A stretch of DNA of 64,000 bases from the NCBI GenBank assembly GCA_020284085.1, contig JACEVL010000480.1:568501-632500 (forward strand), read 5' to 3'. The first letter of the stretch is position 1. Every line of letters begins with the position of its first letter. A model generated the notes under the pieces. That model was given only the letters and a program-made list of their open reading frames with translations, did no database searches and was not told the DNA's origin. Shown here in pieces: positions 12,320-24,545 of the stretch. This stretch comes from Aporrectodea caliginosa (Eukaryota > Annelida > Clitellata > Crassiclitellata > Lumbricidae). Position numbers and translations under genes: made by a program.

Positions 12320-12452
12320 TGTAATTTGGTGTCCCTACTTAGCGGGATTCTTTTTTAGGGCATCCTTTTTGTAGCGGAGTTGCAATGATATGCAAACCTG
12401 ATGATTCTGTTTGATTGGTTGCAAAATAAACATTTTGATTGATTGATTGGTA
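12320..12452 (+). mobile_element. Possible LINE 3' terminus with GATT tail
   Basis: About 130 bp ends in a GATTGATTGATTG run after AAAATAAACATTTT, the layout of a non-LTR 3' UTR with a tetranucleotide tail. It includes a TTAGGGCATCC block. No coding sequence upstream is recognisable. Confidence 0.35.
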
Positions 12453-14049
<1,597 letters not shown>

Positions 14050-14190
14050 AGCAAAAATTCCACCTGGCTCCACTCCAATCGGTACTTAATGCAGCTGCTC
14101 GTTTGATTGCCCGCTTCCTCGTTTCTCTCATATTTCGACTTATGACTGAACGCCTTCATTGGCTTCCCTTAACTGCTTGGATTCACTCGT
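14050..14190 (+). mobile_element. Short LINE RT C-terminal fragment
   Basis: Reads FHLAPLQSVLNAAARLIARF, then after a frameshift LMTERLHWLPLTA: the conserved post-RT block of the L2/CR1 group. About 130 bp, worn, immediately left of the first USP7-like duplication unit. Confidence 0.65.
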
Positions 14191-14711
14191 AGTAAAAATC
14201 TGCCAATTTTAAAGTGTAAATTTTGAAATTTGTGCAGTCAAATTTCACTTATGACAATGATTTGAAAGTTATTTCTGCACTCTTACACTTCATTTCTTTT
14301 GTAATTGGTTGTTGGAAACACATTGACACATTAAATAGTAGAAAATAGTTAAGTGAATGTTTGGTAGTGAATTAAATAATTTAATAATTAATTTAAAATT
14401 ACCCTTTTTGTTTTTCAACTAGAGATGACATGCTACAACAAGCACAATTCGTCAGATTGTGGTTTTATTCTAAATGCTGTCAGAAAACTTGACATATGAT
14501 GACATTTCAACTGCCATATCAGTTCATGTTAGAACAGAGCCATCAAAGCTACTGTTGTATAAGCAGTGAGTTTGTTTTGATTTGTGTCTTTGTGATATAA
14601 CATTCTGAGCATCTTTGAAGCACTTGTTTAGTTTGAATTAAGGCAGGAAAAATGCTGAGAAAAACGAAAGATATGTTAAGCACTGACATATGGAGGTGCT
14701 CGTAGGGGAGT
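14191..14711 (+). repeat. Duplicated unit around USP7-like exon, unit 1
   Basis: This stretch (intron-like left flank, exon copy, GTGAGT donor, right flank with GAATTAAGGCAGGAAAAA) aligns along its length with 16884-17400. Shared blocks include TATGACAATGATTTGAAAG and TAATTGGTTGT. Divergence is roughly 10-20% by eye in the non-exon parts. The right flank recurs a third time at 15921-16065. Confidence 0.75.
14423..14565 (+). pseudogene. USP7-like ubiquitin-like-domain exon, copy 1 (frameshifted)
   Basis: Homologous to the open copy at 17101-17262, but one extra base within the ATTCTAAATGCTGTCAGA stretch shifts the frame, so reading through meets stops. After the shift the frame encodes SENLTYDDISTAIS and EPSKLLLYKQ. 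It ends at a GTGAGT donor exactly where the other copies do. Confidence 0.7.
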
Positions 14712-14731
14712 ACATCATCAACTAGAGCCTA

Positions 14732-15768
14732 GAGGTGACATGCTATAACAAGCTCAGTGCGTTGGATTGTGGTTTCATTCTGACATTGTCAGAAAACTTG
14801 ACATATCGTCGCATGAGAAGTAGACTGTTCTATGCGCACTTTTGGTGAAACGGAGAAAATCGAAAAAGAAAGTTTAGTGACTTAGAATTTAGTACTGAAA
14901 ACTCTTTGGTGGGACAAAATAGAGAAAGAAGGTTTAGAAAACATTTATGTGGACATCGGCAATTTTAAGCAATCACGACGATTGAAGCCTCTTGCATAAG
15001 AAAACATAATTTGAAGGCAACTTTTGGAATTTGTTCAAATAGAACAAAATATTACAGAAATAGCTCTATACAATTAAATGTTATGATGATTCGTCATTAC
15101 ATGGAACATTATAATTACTAGCGAAATGAATTATGACTATCGCTGTAATTATTTATAAAAGTATATTATATAATAATTCTAGAGAAAAAGCTATTTTTGT
15201 AATATCATTTTTAACTGTGATACTTGCTATCATTGTATAGGCCCAATATGTGCATTATTTTCGAATTAGTCTCTCCATTTTGTCTCTTTATGTAATATTT
15301 TTTTGATTATCCTTCTGTAACGGAACACGCTTACTATTATAATGTTCTATATGCATGTGCGAATCACAGTTTGCCGTTCAGACCACGTGACCGTAATAGA
15401 ACAAGATAATCCTGAACCATGTGTATTATAATCAAGAAACAGCGTGTTCTGTAATATCCACGTGATAAAATCTCTGGAATATAATTGGTTGTGGTTCACA
15501 TAGAATATTATGATACCTATCAGTTGGTAAGAATATGCAAATAGAATAAAATACTTCTGTTCTTTTCCCAGCAAAGGCGCCATTTCAACAAGTGCCATTT
15601 TGCACGCAGATAGAACAAATTACCCTGAATCGGACAGTGTGTCTAACTCCAATGTAAACAAAACTGCAGATAGAACACTATAATTCTCATGCGACGATAT
15701 GATGAAATTTCAACTGCCATATCAGTTCATTTTGGAACAGAGCCATCAAAGCTACTGTTGTATAAGCA
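14732..15768 (+). pseudogene. USP7-like exon, copy 2, split by a transposon
   Basis: The parts 14732-14806 and 15701-15768 join into one uninterrupted frame (EVTCYNKLSALDCGFILTLS, then ENLTYDEISTAIS, then TEPSKLLLYKQ). An 890-bp element separates them, flanked by a 4-bp ATAT duplication. Without the insertion this copy would be open, unlike copy 1. The donor GTGAGT is kept. So copy 2 was lost by insertion rather than by slow decay. Confidence 0.75.
14807..15696. mobile_element. Non-autonomous DNA transposon, ATAT target duplication
   Basis: The ends are inverted repeats: CGTCGCATGAGAA is exact, followed by a looser match that includes TGTTCTAT, for about 27 bp in all. ATAT is present on both sides (14803-14806 and 15697-15700) but once in the empty homologous site of copy 1 (GACATATGATG). 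Interior copies of ATAGAAC in both orientations lie near the two ends. There is no transposase frame. Superfamily unresolved: a 4-bp duplication would fit Sola, Chapaev or Ginger types better than hAT or mariner. Confidence 0.8.
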
Positions 15769-15795
15769 GTGAGTTTGTTTTTTATGTTATTTTTA

Positions 15796-15920
15796 AAGCT
15801 GGTTGCTTTGGATGACGGTTTCATTCTTACTTTGTCCGAAACCTTGTCTTATGATCAAATTGCCACCGCCATAACAGCACGTATTGGAAGAGAGCCGTCA
15901 AAGGTGTTACTGTATAAGCA
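15796..15920 (+). pseudogene. USP7-like exon, copy 3 (5' part missing)
   Basis: From AAGCTGGTTGCTTTGG to the GTGAGT donor this is, as far as I can read, base-for-base identical to the same part of copy 4 over about 125 bp. The first ~18 codon positions are replaced by unrelated sequence, and there is no acceptor at the proper place. Intron flanks of copies 3 and 4 differ clearly, so identity is confined to the exon. Confidence 0.7.
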
Positions 15921-16065
15921 GTGAGTTTGTTTTTATTGGTGTCTTTGTGACATAGTGTTCCAAGCATCTTTGAAGCACTTGTTTATTTTGAATTAAGGCA
16001 GGAAAAATGATGAGAAACACGAAAGATACTGTTAAGCACTGACATATGGAGGTGCTTGAATGCAA

Positions 16066-16883
16066 GGAAAATACTTCGAAGAGAAAAGCTACTAATGAGC
16101 ACTGTATATGCAGGTCTTTGAATGCAAGGAAAATACTTATAAAAGAAGTTTCTCACCTAGCTTTAGCATATCAGGTGTGCCACTAATCATTCATAGAGTT
16201 ATGCTCCTCGTATTGATGTTTTTCATCAATTGAAGTGTTCCAGGTTCTGTTCTGTGTCCAATTTCTGAAGATGATCTACCAGACTTACAGGGAAAAAGAG
16301 TAGCGAAAGCAAAGTTAGTTTTCTTTTGTCTGGGATTTTTCTAATGTTTCTGTACTAAGCATACTGTATCATGCTATAACATGTTTATTGCATTCTTTCT
16401 CATCAGCAGTTCTCTGAACTCTGGCTTGCAGCTCGATGTATTAGTTTCACGATAAGTATGGTAACAGCGGAGCTTCAATCTGTTGTGAATGAACTAGACA
16501 CTGACTGGACACTAGGATCATACAGAACAGGACTTTCGATGCCTTTCATAAAATTACCAAACAAAACAACATACAACTGCCATGGAATATTTCAGGTTAA
16601 AAGAACATTTTGCAGTGAACATAAAGTCATCATTGTATTTCTAGATTGAGATCAGCATACAAGGAAGCTTTTAACTTTTTTGATCCATTGGATTGCATCT
16701 GACTTCATAATTTAATTTTTGGTTGCAATTTTATGTTGATGCTTTTGGCATTGTGATAACGTCACAATAGAAGTTATTAGAATAAATAAATTATTCATTT
16801 CATGGAATAAGTGATTAATAGCCAAAGCCTGAACTGATCTTAGAGTTGGGAGTACCACACACTGTTACTAGCTTGGTGTCACT
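16066..16883. other. Intergenic or intronic, possible unrecognised exon-like frame
   Basis: Contains an open stretch at 16458-16649 (63 codons, MVTAELQSVVNELDTDWTLG, then a CHGIFQ ending before a GTTAAA donor-like site) and a candidate short exon at 16247-16311 bounded by CCAG and GTTAGT. Neither matches a family I know, and the latter does not fit the phase of the USP7-like exon. Confidence 0.3.
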
Positions 16884-17400
16884 TATAATAGTAAAAATTT
16901 GCCAGTTTTAAAGTGTTAAATTTTTAATTTTTGCAGTTCGATTTCAGTTATGACAATGATTTGAAAGGTCCTTCTGCACTCTTACACTTCATATCTTTTG
17001 TAATTGGTTGTAGGAAACACATCTACATATTAAATAGTAGAGTGCAGTGAATGTTTGATAGTAAGTAAAATTTTTGATGAAAAAGGTTTGTTTTTCATAG
17101 GATTGCATGTCGCCAAATGGAAGTAACGTGCTATGACAAGCTGGTTGCTTTGGATGACGGTTTCATTCTTACTTTGTCCGAAACCTTGTCTTATGATCAA
17201 ATTGCCACCGCCATAACAGCACGTATTGGAAGAGAGCCGTCAAAGGTGTTACTGTATAAGCAGTGAGTTTGTTTTGATTTGTGTCTTTGTGAGATAGTGT
17301 TCCTGTCAAGAGCATTTGAAGCACTTGTTTATTTTTGAATTAAGGCAGGAAAAACAAAAGATACTGTTAAGCACTGATATATAGAGGTCCTTGAATGCAA
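16884..17400 (+). repeat. Duplicated unit around USP7-like exon, unit 2
   Basis: Second full-length unit of the segmental duplication described at 14191-14711, carrying the best-preserved exon. Sequence past 17400 (GAAAAATACTTATAAAAGAAG) also matches 16125-16150, so the three units share their right boundary region. Confidence 0.7.
17101..17262 (+). CDS. USP7-like ubiquitin-like-domain exon, copy 4 (open)
   Basis: An open exon after a TTTTCATAG acceptor encodes MEVTCYDKLVALDDGFILTL, then SETLSYDQIATAITARIG, then REPSKVLLYKQ, and ends in phase 2 at a GTGAGT donor. The pattern ALDDGF..TLSE...Y.Q.A...A.R...P.....K.Q matches the segment of USP7 (ubiquitin-specific protease 7, a nuclear deubiquitinase) within its C-terminal ubiquitin-like region, and the exon break falls at the same KxQ. 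No catalytic domain, TRAF domain or next exon is recognisable nearby. So this is either one exon of a partial gene copy or a leftover. Symbol withheld for that reason. Confidence 0.5.
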
Positions 17401-17462
17401 GGAAAAATACTTATAAAAGAAGTTTCTCAACTAGCTTTAACTTGTCAGATGTGCCACTAATC

Positions 17463-20319
17463 ATTCATTGTGTCCTGATTTAATGTGGACTTGTCTAACA
17501 TTTTATCTAAGTCACTGTATTAACTGGGTCTAATGTGCTGTTGTGTTTAGCCATACTTGGGACCAGTGAAAATCAAGTGGCCATACAATGGCCAACTATA
17601 GGATATATTTTCTAAACAAAGAAAATCAAATGCACCATGCAGGCTCTACTATGAGGTACTAGACATGTTTCTCTGTGTCTTGCTTCTGTGCTTTAACTTC
17701 TTCAGGTGTAATTAGTCTTTTGCAGCTGTGGTTTGAAAGTGCCATCATCACACCAGTTGCCAGCAACTTGTGTGTGTAAGATGTGAAGTGTAAGAATGCA
17801 GAAGGAACTTTCAAATCATTGCCATAACTGAAATCGGACTGCAAAATTACAAAATTATGGGTTATTCTAGAGGTATCTGTACGCTTGGTTCCCAACCATC
17901 CTGACCCAGTCGGACCAGGCTCTTGGTGCTCTTCACAGCCTGCAACTATGTGAAAATGACCTTGACCAGTTCATCAACCTGATGCTGGGGTGCTGAGAAC
18001 ACTGGGGAGACCAGTCTGCAGCATGGGAAAGATTTGAGTATCTGCTTCGACTTGTAATAATAATAATCGTTACAGTGATCTTGATGCAATATAATTATAG
18101 CCTCCTGACTGTCTCATTTGTAATAGCCCTCCTCGATCCTGTCTAAAGTTGTCAACACTGTTTAGATTGCATTTTTATTGTTATTATGGTTATTAATTTA
18201 GGTGTTATTATTAATCTTGCTGTTATTAATTGTAGTGATACTAGGTTATCAAATGCCTTTTTATATTAATTAATCTTAATACAGGAATTTGTTATAAAGT
18301 ATTTAAGTAGCGGTGTGAAGTTTAATGACATGATTATCAGCACTATAACATGAGATATAATAATTTAAATGTGAGACCAGACGGCAGGTAAGTGATTAAT
18401 TACGCAATCGGAAGTAGGTGGACTGGTTACCATGGTAATGGCGACACCAGCCAATGAAATCCTTCAATCTGGATCTTTGAAAAAGTCAGCTGAGGATCAG
18501 CAAGAAACACCGGTAGTGATAAGAAGTTTTGAGATGCTAGAAACGTGGATACTGGATAGTTTCAAATAAATCTCTCTGATTTAATCATTTAAGTGTCAGA
18601 ATTAATTTAAGTCAACTATAATGTTAAAGAACAAGTTTGAGAACTTGCAGAAGCGAGAACAAGTAAGACTGACGACGATATTGAATGAGTTCTGCTGGTT
18701 AATCTAATCGGTGAAAGCATTCTCGGCATTGTAGTTAAAACTCTATGTTTCAGTTTTCACGAACGCTTTGAATTTCAGAGTTACCAACTAGCGTACGTAC
18801 GATGATTGATTAAGCAGCTAAAATGGATTTTATCTAGTAACGTATCTGCTAGAGAACTATGCAAGTTTTAGTTTGCTGTTCATTCATCGTCTGGCGTTAT
18901 TGAGAATTGGTGCCACACCCACATAGACACTCTTGTTTCATAGAATCTTTCTGAAATTGGCAGTAGTTGCCACATTCAAATCTATTAAAGATGAAAGACC
19001 ACTTCTTCACTAACTTCCATCAGTATTCCCAATTATTGCTTTCATTAGCACAAGTTAACTTTAATATTAAATTTTAATACATATAGCACATTTTGACCCT
19101 GTGTTGAAATATTTCTTACAACACGACAGCGTTACTTTGGTTTGAAGCAAGTTCAAGCAATGATAATTAATGGTGGTGAATTCTTGCATACGAAACTATT
19201 GCAATGCTGACAGATGTCTTCACATTAGCTTACTTACTTATTATTTTATGTTGAATACATTGGTGGCATCATCTTGAAGAAAGGAATTGGTCACAATCAG
19301 TCACAAGAGACAACCACAAGATTATGGGAAGTAGAAAAGACAGTCATGAGTCGTAGTCAGCAACACTTTGGCTTATATGTGGAAAATGGCTGACCTGTTC
19401 CTGATTGATGTTCCATTGGTCGCTTTCAACAACGGCTGAGACTTCATCAAGTCCTGGAGACGAACTGGAGAAGCAGGAATCAATCACAGTTTGCTTCCCG
19501 TGAGATGCCTTGCTGCTTCAACGGCAATACCATTCGGCATCGCATTTAGGTCGGACGTTAACACTGCATCGGCTGGTTTATTATTTCCCAGTGGTGACGT
19601 CATCTTATCAATATTTACTTTAGGAATGTCATCATTATGTCAGGTGTAGCTCTGACTTCCTCAGTTGCACCATCTCTTGGCATTCCTTCCTCACAAAGAT
19701 GACAATAGGAACCTGTAAGTGGCATCTTTGTTACTTTTATTTGTCCAGACAAAAGATGGAACTTCGCTGGTTACTTCTTCCAGCCATAGTGTCTTGTGTG
19801 TACTGCACACAAGGTTACATGTCGCGCAGTGCAAACACACCTTCAACGTCGCTATCTTGGCCTGTCACCACACTGCATCATGATCCAATGGACACCACAG
19901 CAAGTCCATGGCAGCGTAAAGTTTCACTGGCTGGCCCAAGGCACCCATGCTGAAGCACTGTGGACGTGCTCCAACATTCGACAGCGAGATAGACGTACCT
20001 CCTTGGGCGTTCTTCTGTCTTGGTAGATGATGGTAGTGGCTGTAGGTGGGATGCAAACACAGGATGAGCCATTATCATGGACCCCAAGAACGCTGATGGT
20101 GGCAACAGTGTTCCGACGTATGTAACATGATGGCAGACAACTGGGTGGGAATCATCTTCAGAAAAGGTAACTCATCAGCGCAGGTTGCAGCGGAAACGTC
20201 CACTTCAAGTCTGGGTTACATACAGGATGACGCGGGACATAGAAGGGAATCTGGATGGAAGCAGCATGTCTTCGTTGAATGGCATCGACGTTTCTGGGTC
20301 TTGAGGGTGAGCCTGTTGT
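17463..20319. other. Intergenic, no recognised gene
   Basis: No exon or repeat family is supported. Short overlapping frames at 19699-20429 on both strands have no recognisable motif. One X-box-like site with a nearby CCAAT is noted separately at 18426. Confidence 0.4.
18426..18439. promoter_or_regulatory. X-box-like palindrome (RFX site candidate)
   Basis: GTTACCATGGTAAT differs at one base from the perfect palindrome GTTACCATGGTAAC, which fits the RFX half-site spacing. A CCAAT box (AGCCAATGA) follows about 20 bp later, a promoter-like pairing. No gene start is recognised beside it. Confidence 0.35.
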
Positions 20320-22112
20320 TCAAACTTTCAAGATATCGCTTTCCATTGAAGGTAGAAGATGGTCTATCGACCCCTTGCACAGTATTTGATTTGGACTGCC
20401 CTCGACACCAGAAGGCACAGTATGCTTGACGTCGTTGACAATCTGCTCGAGCTGAAGTTCACCTGAAACCAAACACTCCGAATTAGTTATATCTCCATTT
20501 ATGAACATCACTAAATTAGGCCTAATTTTCTGATCAGGAGTTAGGACATTAGATACAGAGTTCAATCATGTCATTCTTTCTCATGAAGTTGGTCAGTTCC
20601 TGGAGTATATAAGTCTGGATGTTGCAGGAGAAATGCCAGTTCAATGAAAGGAGCCCTGTACGTTACCTCTTCATGGAAATGCCATTTCCATGAAGAGGTA
20701 ACGGTGTTTCCTATTTCTTCTTGTGCCATATCATTACAGCAACTCAGTTGCAATTGGTACGTTTATGTTGTACACTGTTAAAAAAGCAGCTGTGCAATAG
20801 TTGCTGCTGCAGGTACATTTTGCTGCGATGAATCAATACTCGGACCTTCAAGTATCACACTAACAAGGGCAAGCGAAGTATTTGGCACCGAGTTATCATT
20901 ACAATTTGCCGAAAATTGAAAAGACCCATTAAAAGACCATTTAGGCCTATCACCAGAAATCTCACAACACACAATTTCTGCAGCCCTACCAAATGGCATC
21001 TTGGTGAAAATCTTCACTGCATGATTTAAACAATGCAGCGCCAATATCATCATCGAAGACTAGCATAACATCATGTCCATCATTCTGTGATCTCGTATCT
21101 GGAAAATGTTCAAGCAATTTATCCTTCAGACATACATGTACTGTTCTGTCCGGCAGTACCGATGATTTGCCCATCAACATGCTGCAACCGGTCAACATGA
21201 ATTTTTTTAGACCACCAAGCTTGAAAACTGGTCAAATATTACTTACAGATCATAAATAATTTATGTAAATGTAAACGATTACCTGAACAAAGACCATGCC
21301 ATCTATTACCAGTGCTTTTTTCATCTGGGGCAGTCTGTAGTGGCGTTCCGGGACCTTTTTGCAGCTGTTAAAAAAGAATTGAGTTAATTAAGAATTTTAA
21401 TAAAATTACTTTAAATTATTCAGATACTTTATTTAATTTCAGTGCTTTCAGTGTTTATTGATATTGATTATTGATATTATATGAAATAGAAATATTAGCA
21501 TAGAATATGCCCCTGTAATTGTTCTGAATATGTTGAGTTCCGGAACCTTTTTTTCTAAAAATAAAACACTGTCTATTACATTCAGCAGAACAGGAAGGCA
21601 CGGTCACTACACTGTACTGCTTACATTCATAAGAACGTCTACGATTATACAACTTTAGCCTCAATGGCCATTGGTCAACATGTCATTTGTGGCAAGTTTT
21701 GCAAGAAGAATCTGACACATTCTCTCACCCTAATGCCAAGCTCAAGTGTCAATACCTCATGCCTACCTTGCGGACCGCTGGCATATCACAGAAAAAGCAA
21801 AACATAATGCCTGGTGTTGTCATATCACTGATATCTTGTGCATCAGTGTTTACTCACTGTATTCGTAATAGCGTCATCGCCCAACGTGTCTGAAAGCATT
21901 TTAGTGTGATCTTGCAATGAACTGCTAGTACATGTTTTATCAGTACTGGAACATTTACATTGCAATTCTCTTACACTAAATTTAGAACGACACGCTTTGT
22001 GCCATTTAGCTTTATTCAGTCGGAAAGCCTCCCACAAACCTCTGTCAGTGTCAAGCCGTGAGAGAACGATGGAGGCAGGACATGGGAGGTAAAGCCCCAA
22101 CACTGTTGCCAA
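20320..22112 (-). pseudogene. Decayed copy of an unnamed multi-copy invertebrate gene family
   Basis: Several minus-strand frames fit one protein in N-to-C order. The N-terminal part (22112-21843) reads LYLPCPASIVLSRLDTDRGL and KWHKACRSKFSVRELQ. A second part (21198-20986) has LVFDDDIGAALFKS. A frameshifted third (about 21000-20778) has RAAEIVCCEI, NGSFQFS, SVPNTSLALVSVILEGPSI and TIAQLLFFN. From memory, long proteins with HKxCRxKF near the start and SVP..L..L...IL.GP.I..Q..TI.QLL.FN later recur in many copies in cnidarian, mollusc and echinoderm genomes, probably spread with mobile elements. Stops, frameshifts and a roughly 600-bp unmatched gap (21200-21840) show this copy is dead. Function unknown. 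Confidence 0.5.
20662..20702. repeat. Perfect hairpin, 19-bp arms, 3-bp loop
   Basis: GTTACCTCTTCATGGAAAT, then GCC, then its exact reverse complement. It lies inside the decayed multi-copy gene. Confidence 0.92.
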
Positions 22113-22514
22113 GGACTCATATCCAGAATTCTTGGCAATGCCAATTTAATTAGCTGGACAGTAGAGTTTCTCTAGTGTTTATTCTGACACAACATGCATT
22201 GCGCCCAATTTACTGGCAAGATCAGTTGGGTGGAGTCCCAGTCAACTAATAGGCACTACTTAAGACATTCCAAATCTTTAAATTCTGACCTTCCAGGCAT
22301 GTCTCTGGCCCTCTGGATGAAAAGTAATATGTTATAGTTGAAGACAAAAAAGTTTGATGCTTTTATCCACAGTTTGAACAATGCATGAAGCTATAGTCCT
22401 CACTTTTAATAAAACATTGGCAAATGGTTAACAGACATGCTCTTCTGATGTTTAACCTCCTTGCCGTTACATTTTCTCCCAGAAAAACCAGCCAAAAACG
22501 TTACATTGTTTTAC

Positions 22515-22830
22515 ATAGACATGTATATACAGGTGTAGTAATATATCTATATAATGTATACATACATCGCTATATATGTGTACATTTATACATATATGTA
22601 TATACATATGTATAAATACATGTATACATTTACATATATATGTATATATATACATGTGTATATATATATATACATATATATAATATACTGTATATCCCTG
22701 TATATTCATATATGTGTTTATATACATGTATTTGTGTATATATATATATGTACATATGTATATACATGCACCTATATATATGTATATATGTACATATGTA
22801 TTATATGTATACTTATACATGTATATTTTG
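22515..22830 (+). repeat. TATACA/TATATG low-complexity tract, left part
   Basis: Alternating TATACA, TATATG and TACATG hexamers, left of the SINE inside the piggyBac-like element. The tract resumes at 23222-23325, so the SINE appears to have landed in a pre-existing microsatellite. Confidence 0.9.
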
Positions 22831-23218
22831 TATTGTATTTGAACACTTGTTATAGCGCCCCAACCAGATTTCCCATTGGCGCCCCCGACTACTGCGCGAA
22901 CGCTGAATCGGAGTTTCACGCCGAAGCGCATGAGCAATTGCGAGTGAAGGACTTGCCCAGGGTCCCTACGCGGCGACTTCGAGGTGGATCCGAACCCGCA
23001 ACCCTCCAGCTGCAAGGCACCGAACATACCCCTACACCACCGCGCCCCAGTTGTATTGTGATGTGTTGTATTGTGTGTTGTATTGTACTCCACGTTTATA
23101 ATGCGACCGAGCCACCCGCAGTAAAGATGAGAAATTAATCTCTGATAATCCGACCCGACCGAAGCGAACCCGGGCGCCGGGCGGCGAGCGGCACCAACCC
23201 ACTCGGCCACTCAGGATC
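22831..23218 (-). mobile_element. Dimeric SINE (family A), copy 2
   Basis: Same order of parts as copy 1 on the minus strand: GTGGCCGAGTGGGTT head, spacer, second tRNA unit with GGTGTAGGGGTATGTTCGG, the GAGCAATTGCGAGTGAAGG body, and the AGCGC/CTATAAC/ATACA tail. It shows small deletions in the first tRNA unit. Confidence 0.88.
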
Positions 23219-23616
23219 CTATGTATATATGTGAATACATATATATATGTACCTGTATATGTACATGTCTTTATATGTATATATGTATGTACGTATGTAC
23301 GTATGTATGTATGTATGTTGAGCAACGACGACCACTTTTAGCAGGCAATACAGACGGCCGATGTTCAGCAAGAATTTTATCAACTAGTTTCCTAACATAG
23401 AATTCTTAGCATAGAATATATAAAAATGGAAGCAACGCTTGGATATTATGTAAATTTTCTTTGTTAGATGACTCCTCGTACTACCCAGTGTAAGGAGCGT
23501 GGTTAACCCCGCTGAATGCGATACTATCCAAGCTCCCGAGTATGACTCGGGGTTATCGATTTTTACATAAAATTCCCGGTCCGAGTAACACTCGGGGTTA
23601 ACGGCAAGGAGGTTAA

Positions 23617-24545
23617 AGAAAAATTCATTTAACGTTGGTAGAGGCCTAATGTCGATCCAACATTGTGTGAAATATTTATTAAATGTTGTTTTTAATATGC
23701 ACTTTTGCTTAGTCTGGTATTGTCCATGCTACAGATGTGACTAAAAGAAATTGAGCTCCTTTCCATCATTTGTTTTTAACTCTTGGCACAACTTCTTTGC
23801 ACATCTTTATTTGATATACTCTGCTGCCATCATGTGCACAGGATCCTTCTGTAGCATTTGATCTCAAATGATGACCCTCAAATCTTGATTAGCAAACTGG
23901 AAAATTATGGCTTACATAGAAGAATCAATATTAGGCTAACTGGTTCACCAATTACTTAACTAAAGGGAAACAATGTATTTGACACAGAGGCTGTTTTTCA
24001 AAACTATTCAGTTCCTTTTGGTGTGTGATCCGCAGGTCTTTATATTAGTCCTCGAGATCTAAGCTATAACTTTTGAAGCATTAAGAGCACACACATCTAG
24101 CAACCTGCGAATAACAAACTTTCAGTCAAAATGAATCGGGTAAAAGTTCAAATCTTATCTTGAATGAGCGGGTACCAGTTTGATATTCATGTATAGACAG
24201 TATAGTGGGTACTTCATAGCACAAGCTTTGAAGCGTACCACAGTAACACAGTTATCAATATATCAATGCAGCCTAATAACTTTTCTGCAGTCTAAAATCA
24301 ATTGAAACTAAAAATTAAGTTATTGAAATAATTTTTTTTAAATAATTAAAAAAAATTAAAACCAATTATACTGTTCTGTTCGGATTCTATTTTCTTTACG
24401 TTTAGTCAAGCACTTGAACGCTTAAATCACGTTTAGGCCTGCTAATTCACAGAGCCTTGGCCAAATAGGCTACAATGTCAAAGTAATAAAGAATCTTAAG
24501 ATATGTTGTGCCCAAATCCAAGTTTAGAACTGTATTTGTCTTAGA
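23617..24545. other. Intergenic, no recognised feature
   Basis: AT-rich single-copy-looking sequence between the piggyBac-like element and SINE copy 3. Nothing coding recognised. Confidence 0.45.

Larger units (their letters stand above)
22456..23612. mobile_element. piggyBac-like element with nested SINE
   Basis: Both ends abut TTAA (22452-22455 and 23613-23616). The terminal inverted repeat is CCTCCTTGCCGTTA, exact at both ends. Inside the right end are two ACTCGGGGTTA blocks, with CCCGAGTATGACTCGGG as a near palindrome. TTAA target use with short CC-starting ends is the hallmark of piggyBac. There is no transposase frame. The interior is a TATACA-type microsatellite and a dimeric SINE, so it is a non-autonomous copy. 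Confidence 0.8.

Noticed and set aside
19699..20429. Overlapping short frames on both strands
   Set aside because: Compositionally ordinary, no motif, no consistent splice sites.
22467..23325. Frames through the TATACA tract, some including the SINE
   Set aside because: Microsatellite and SINE translations. Tyr/Ile/His repeats with no family match.
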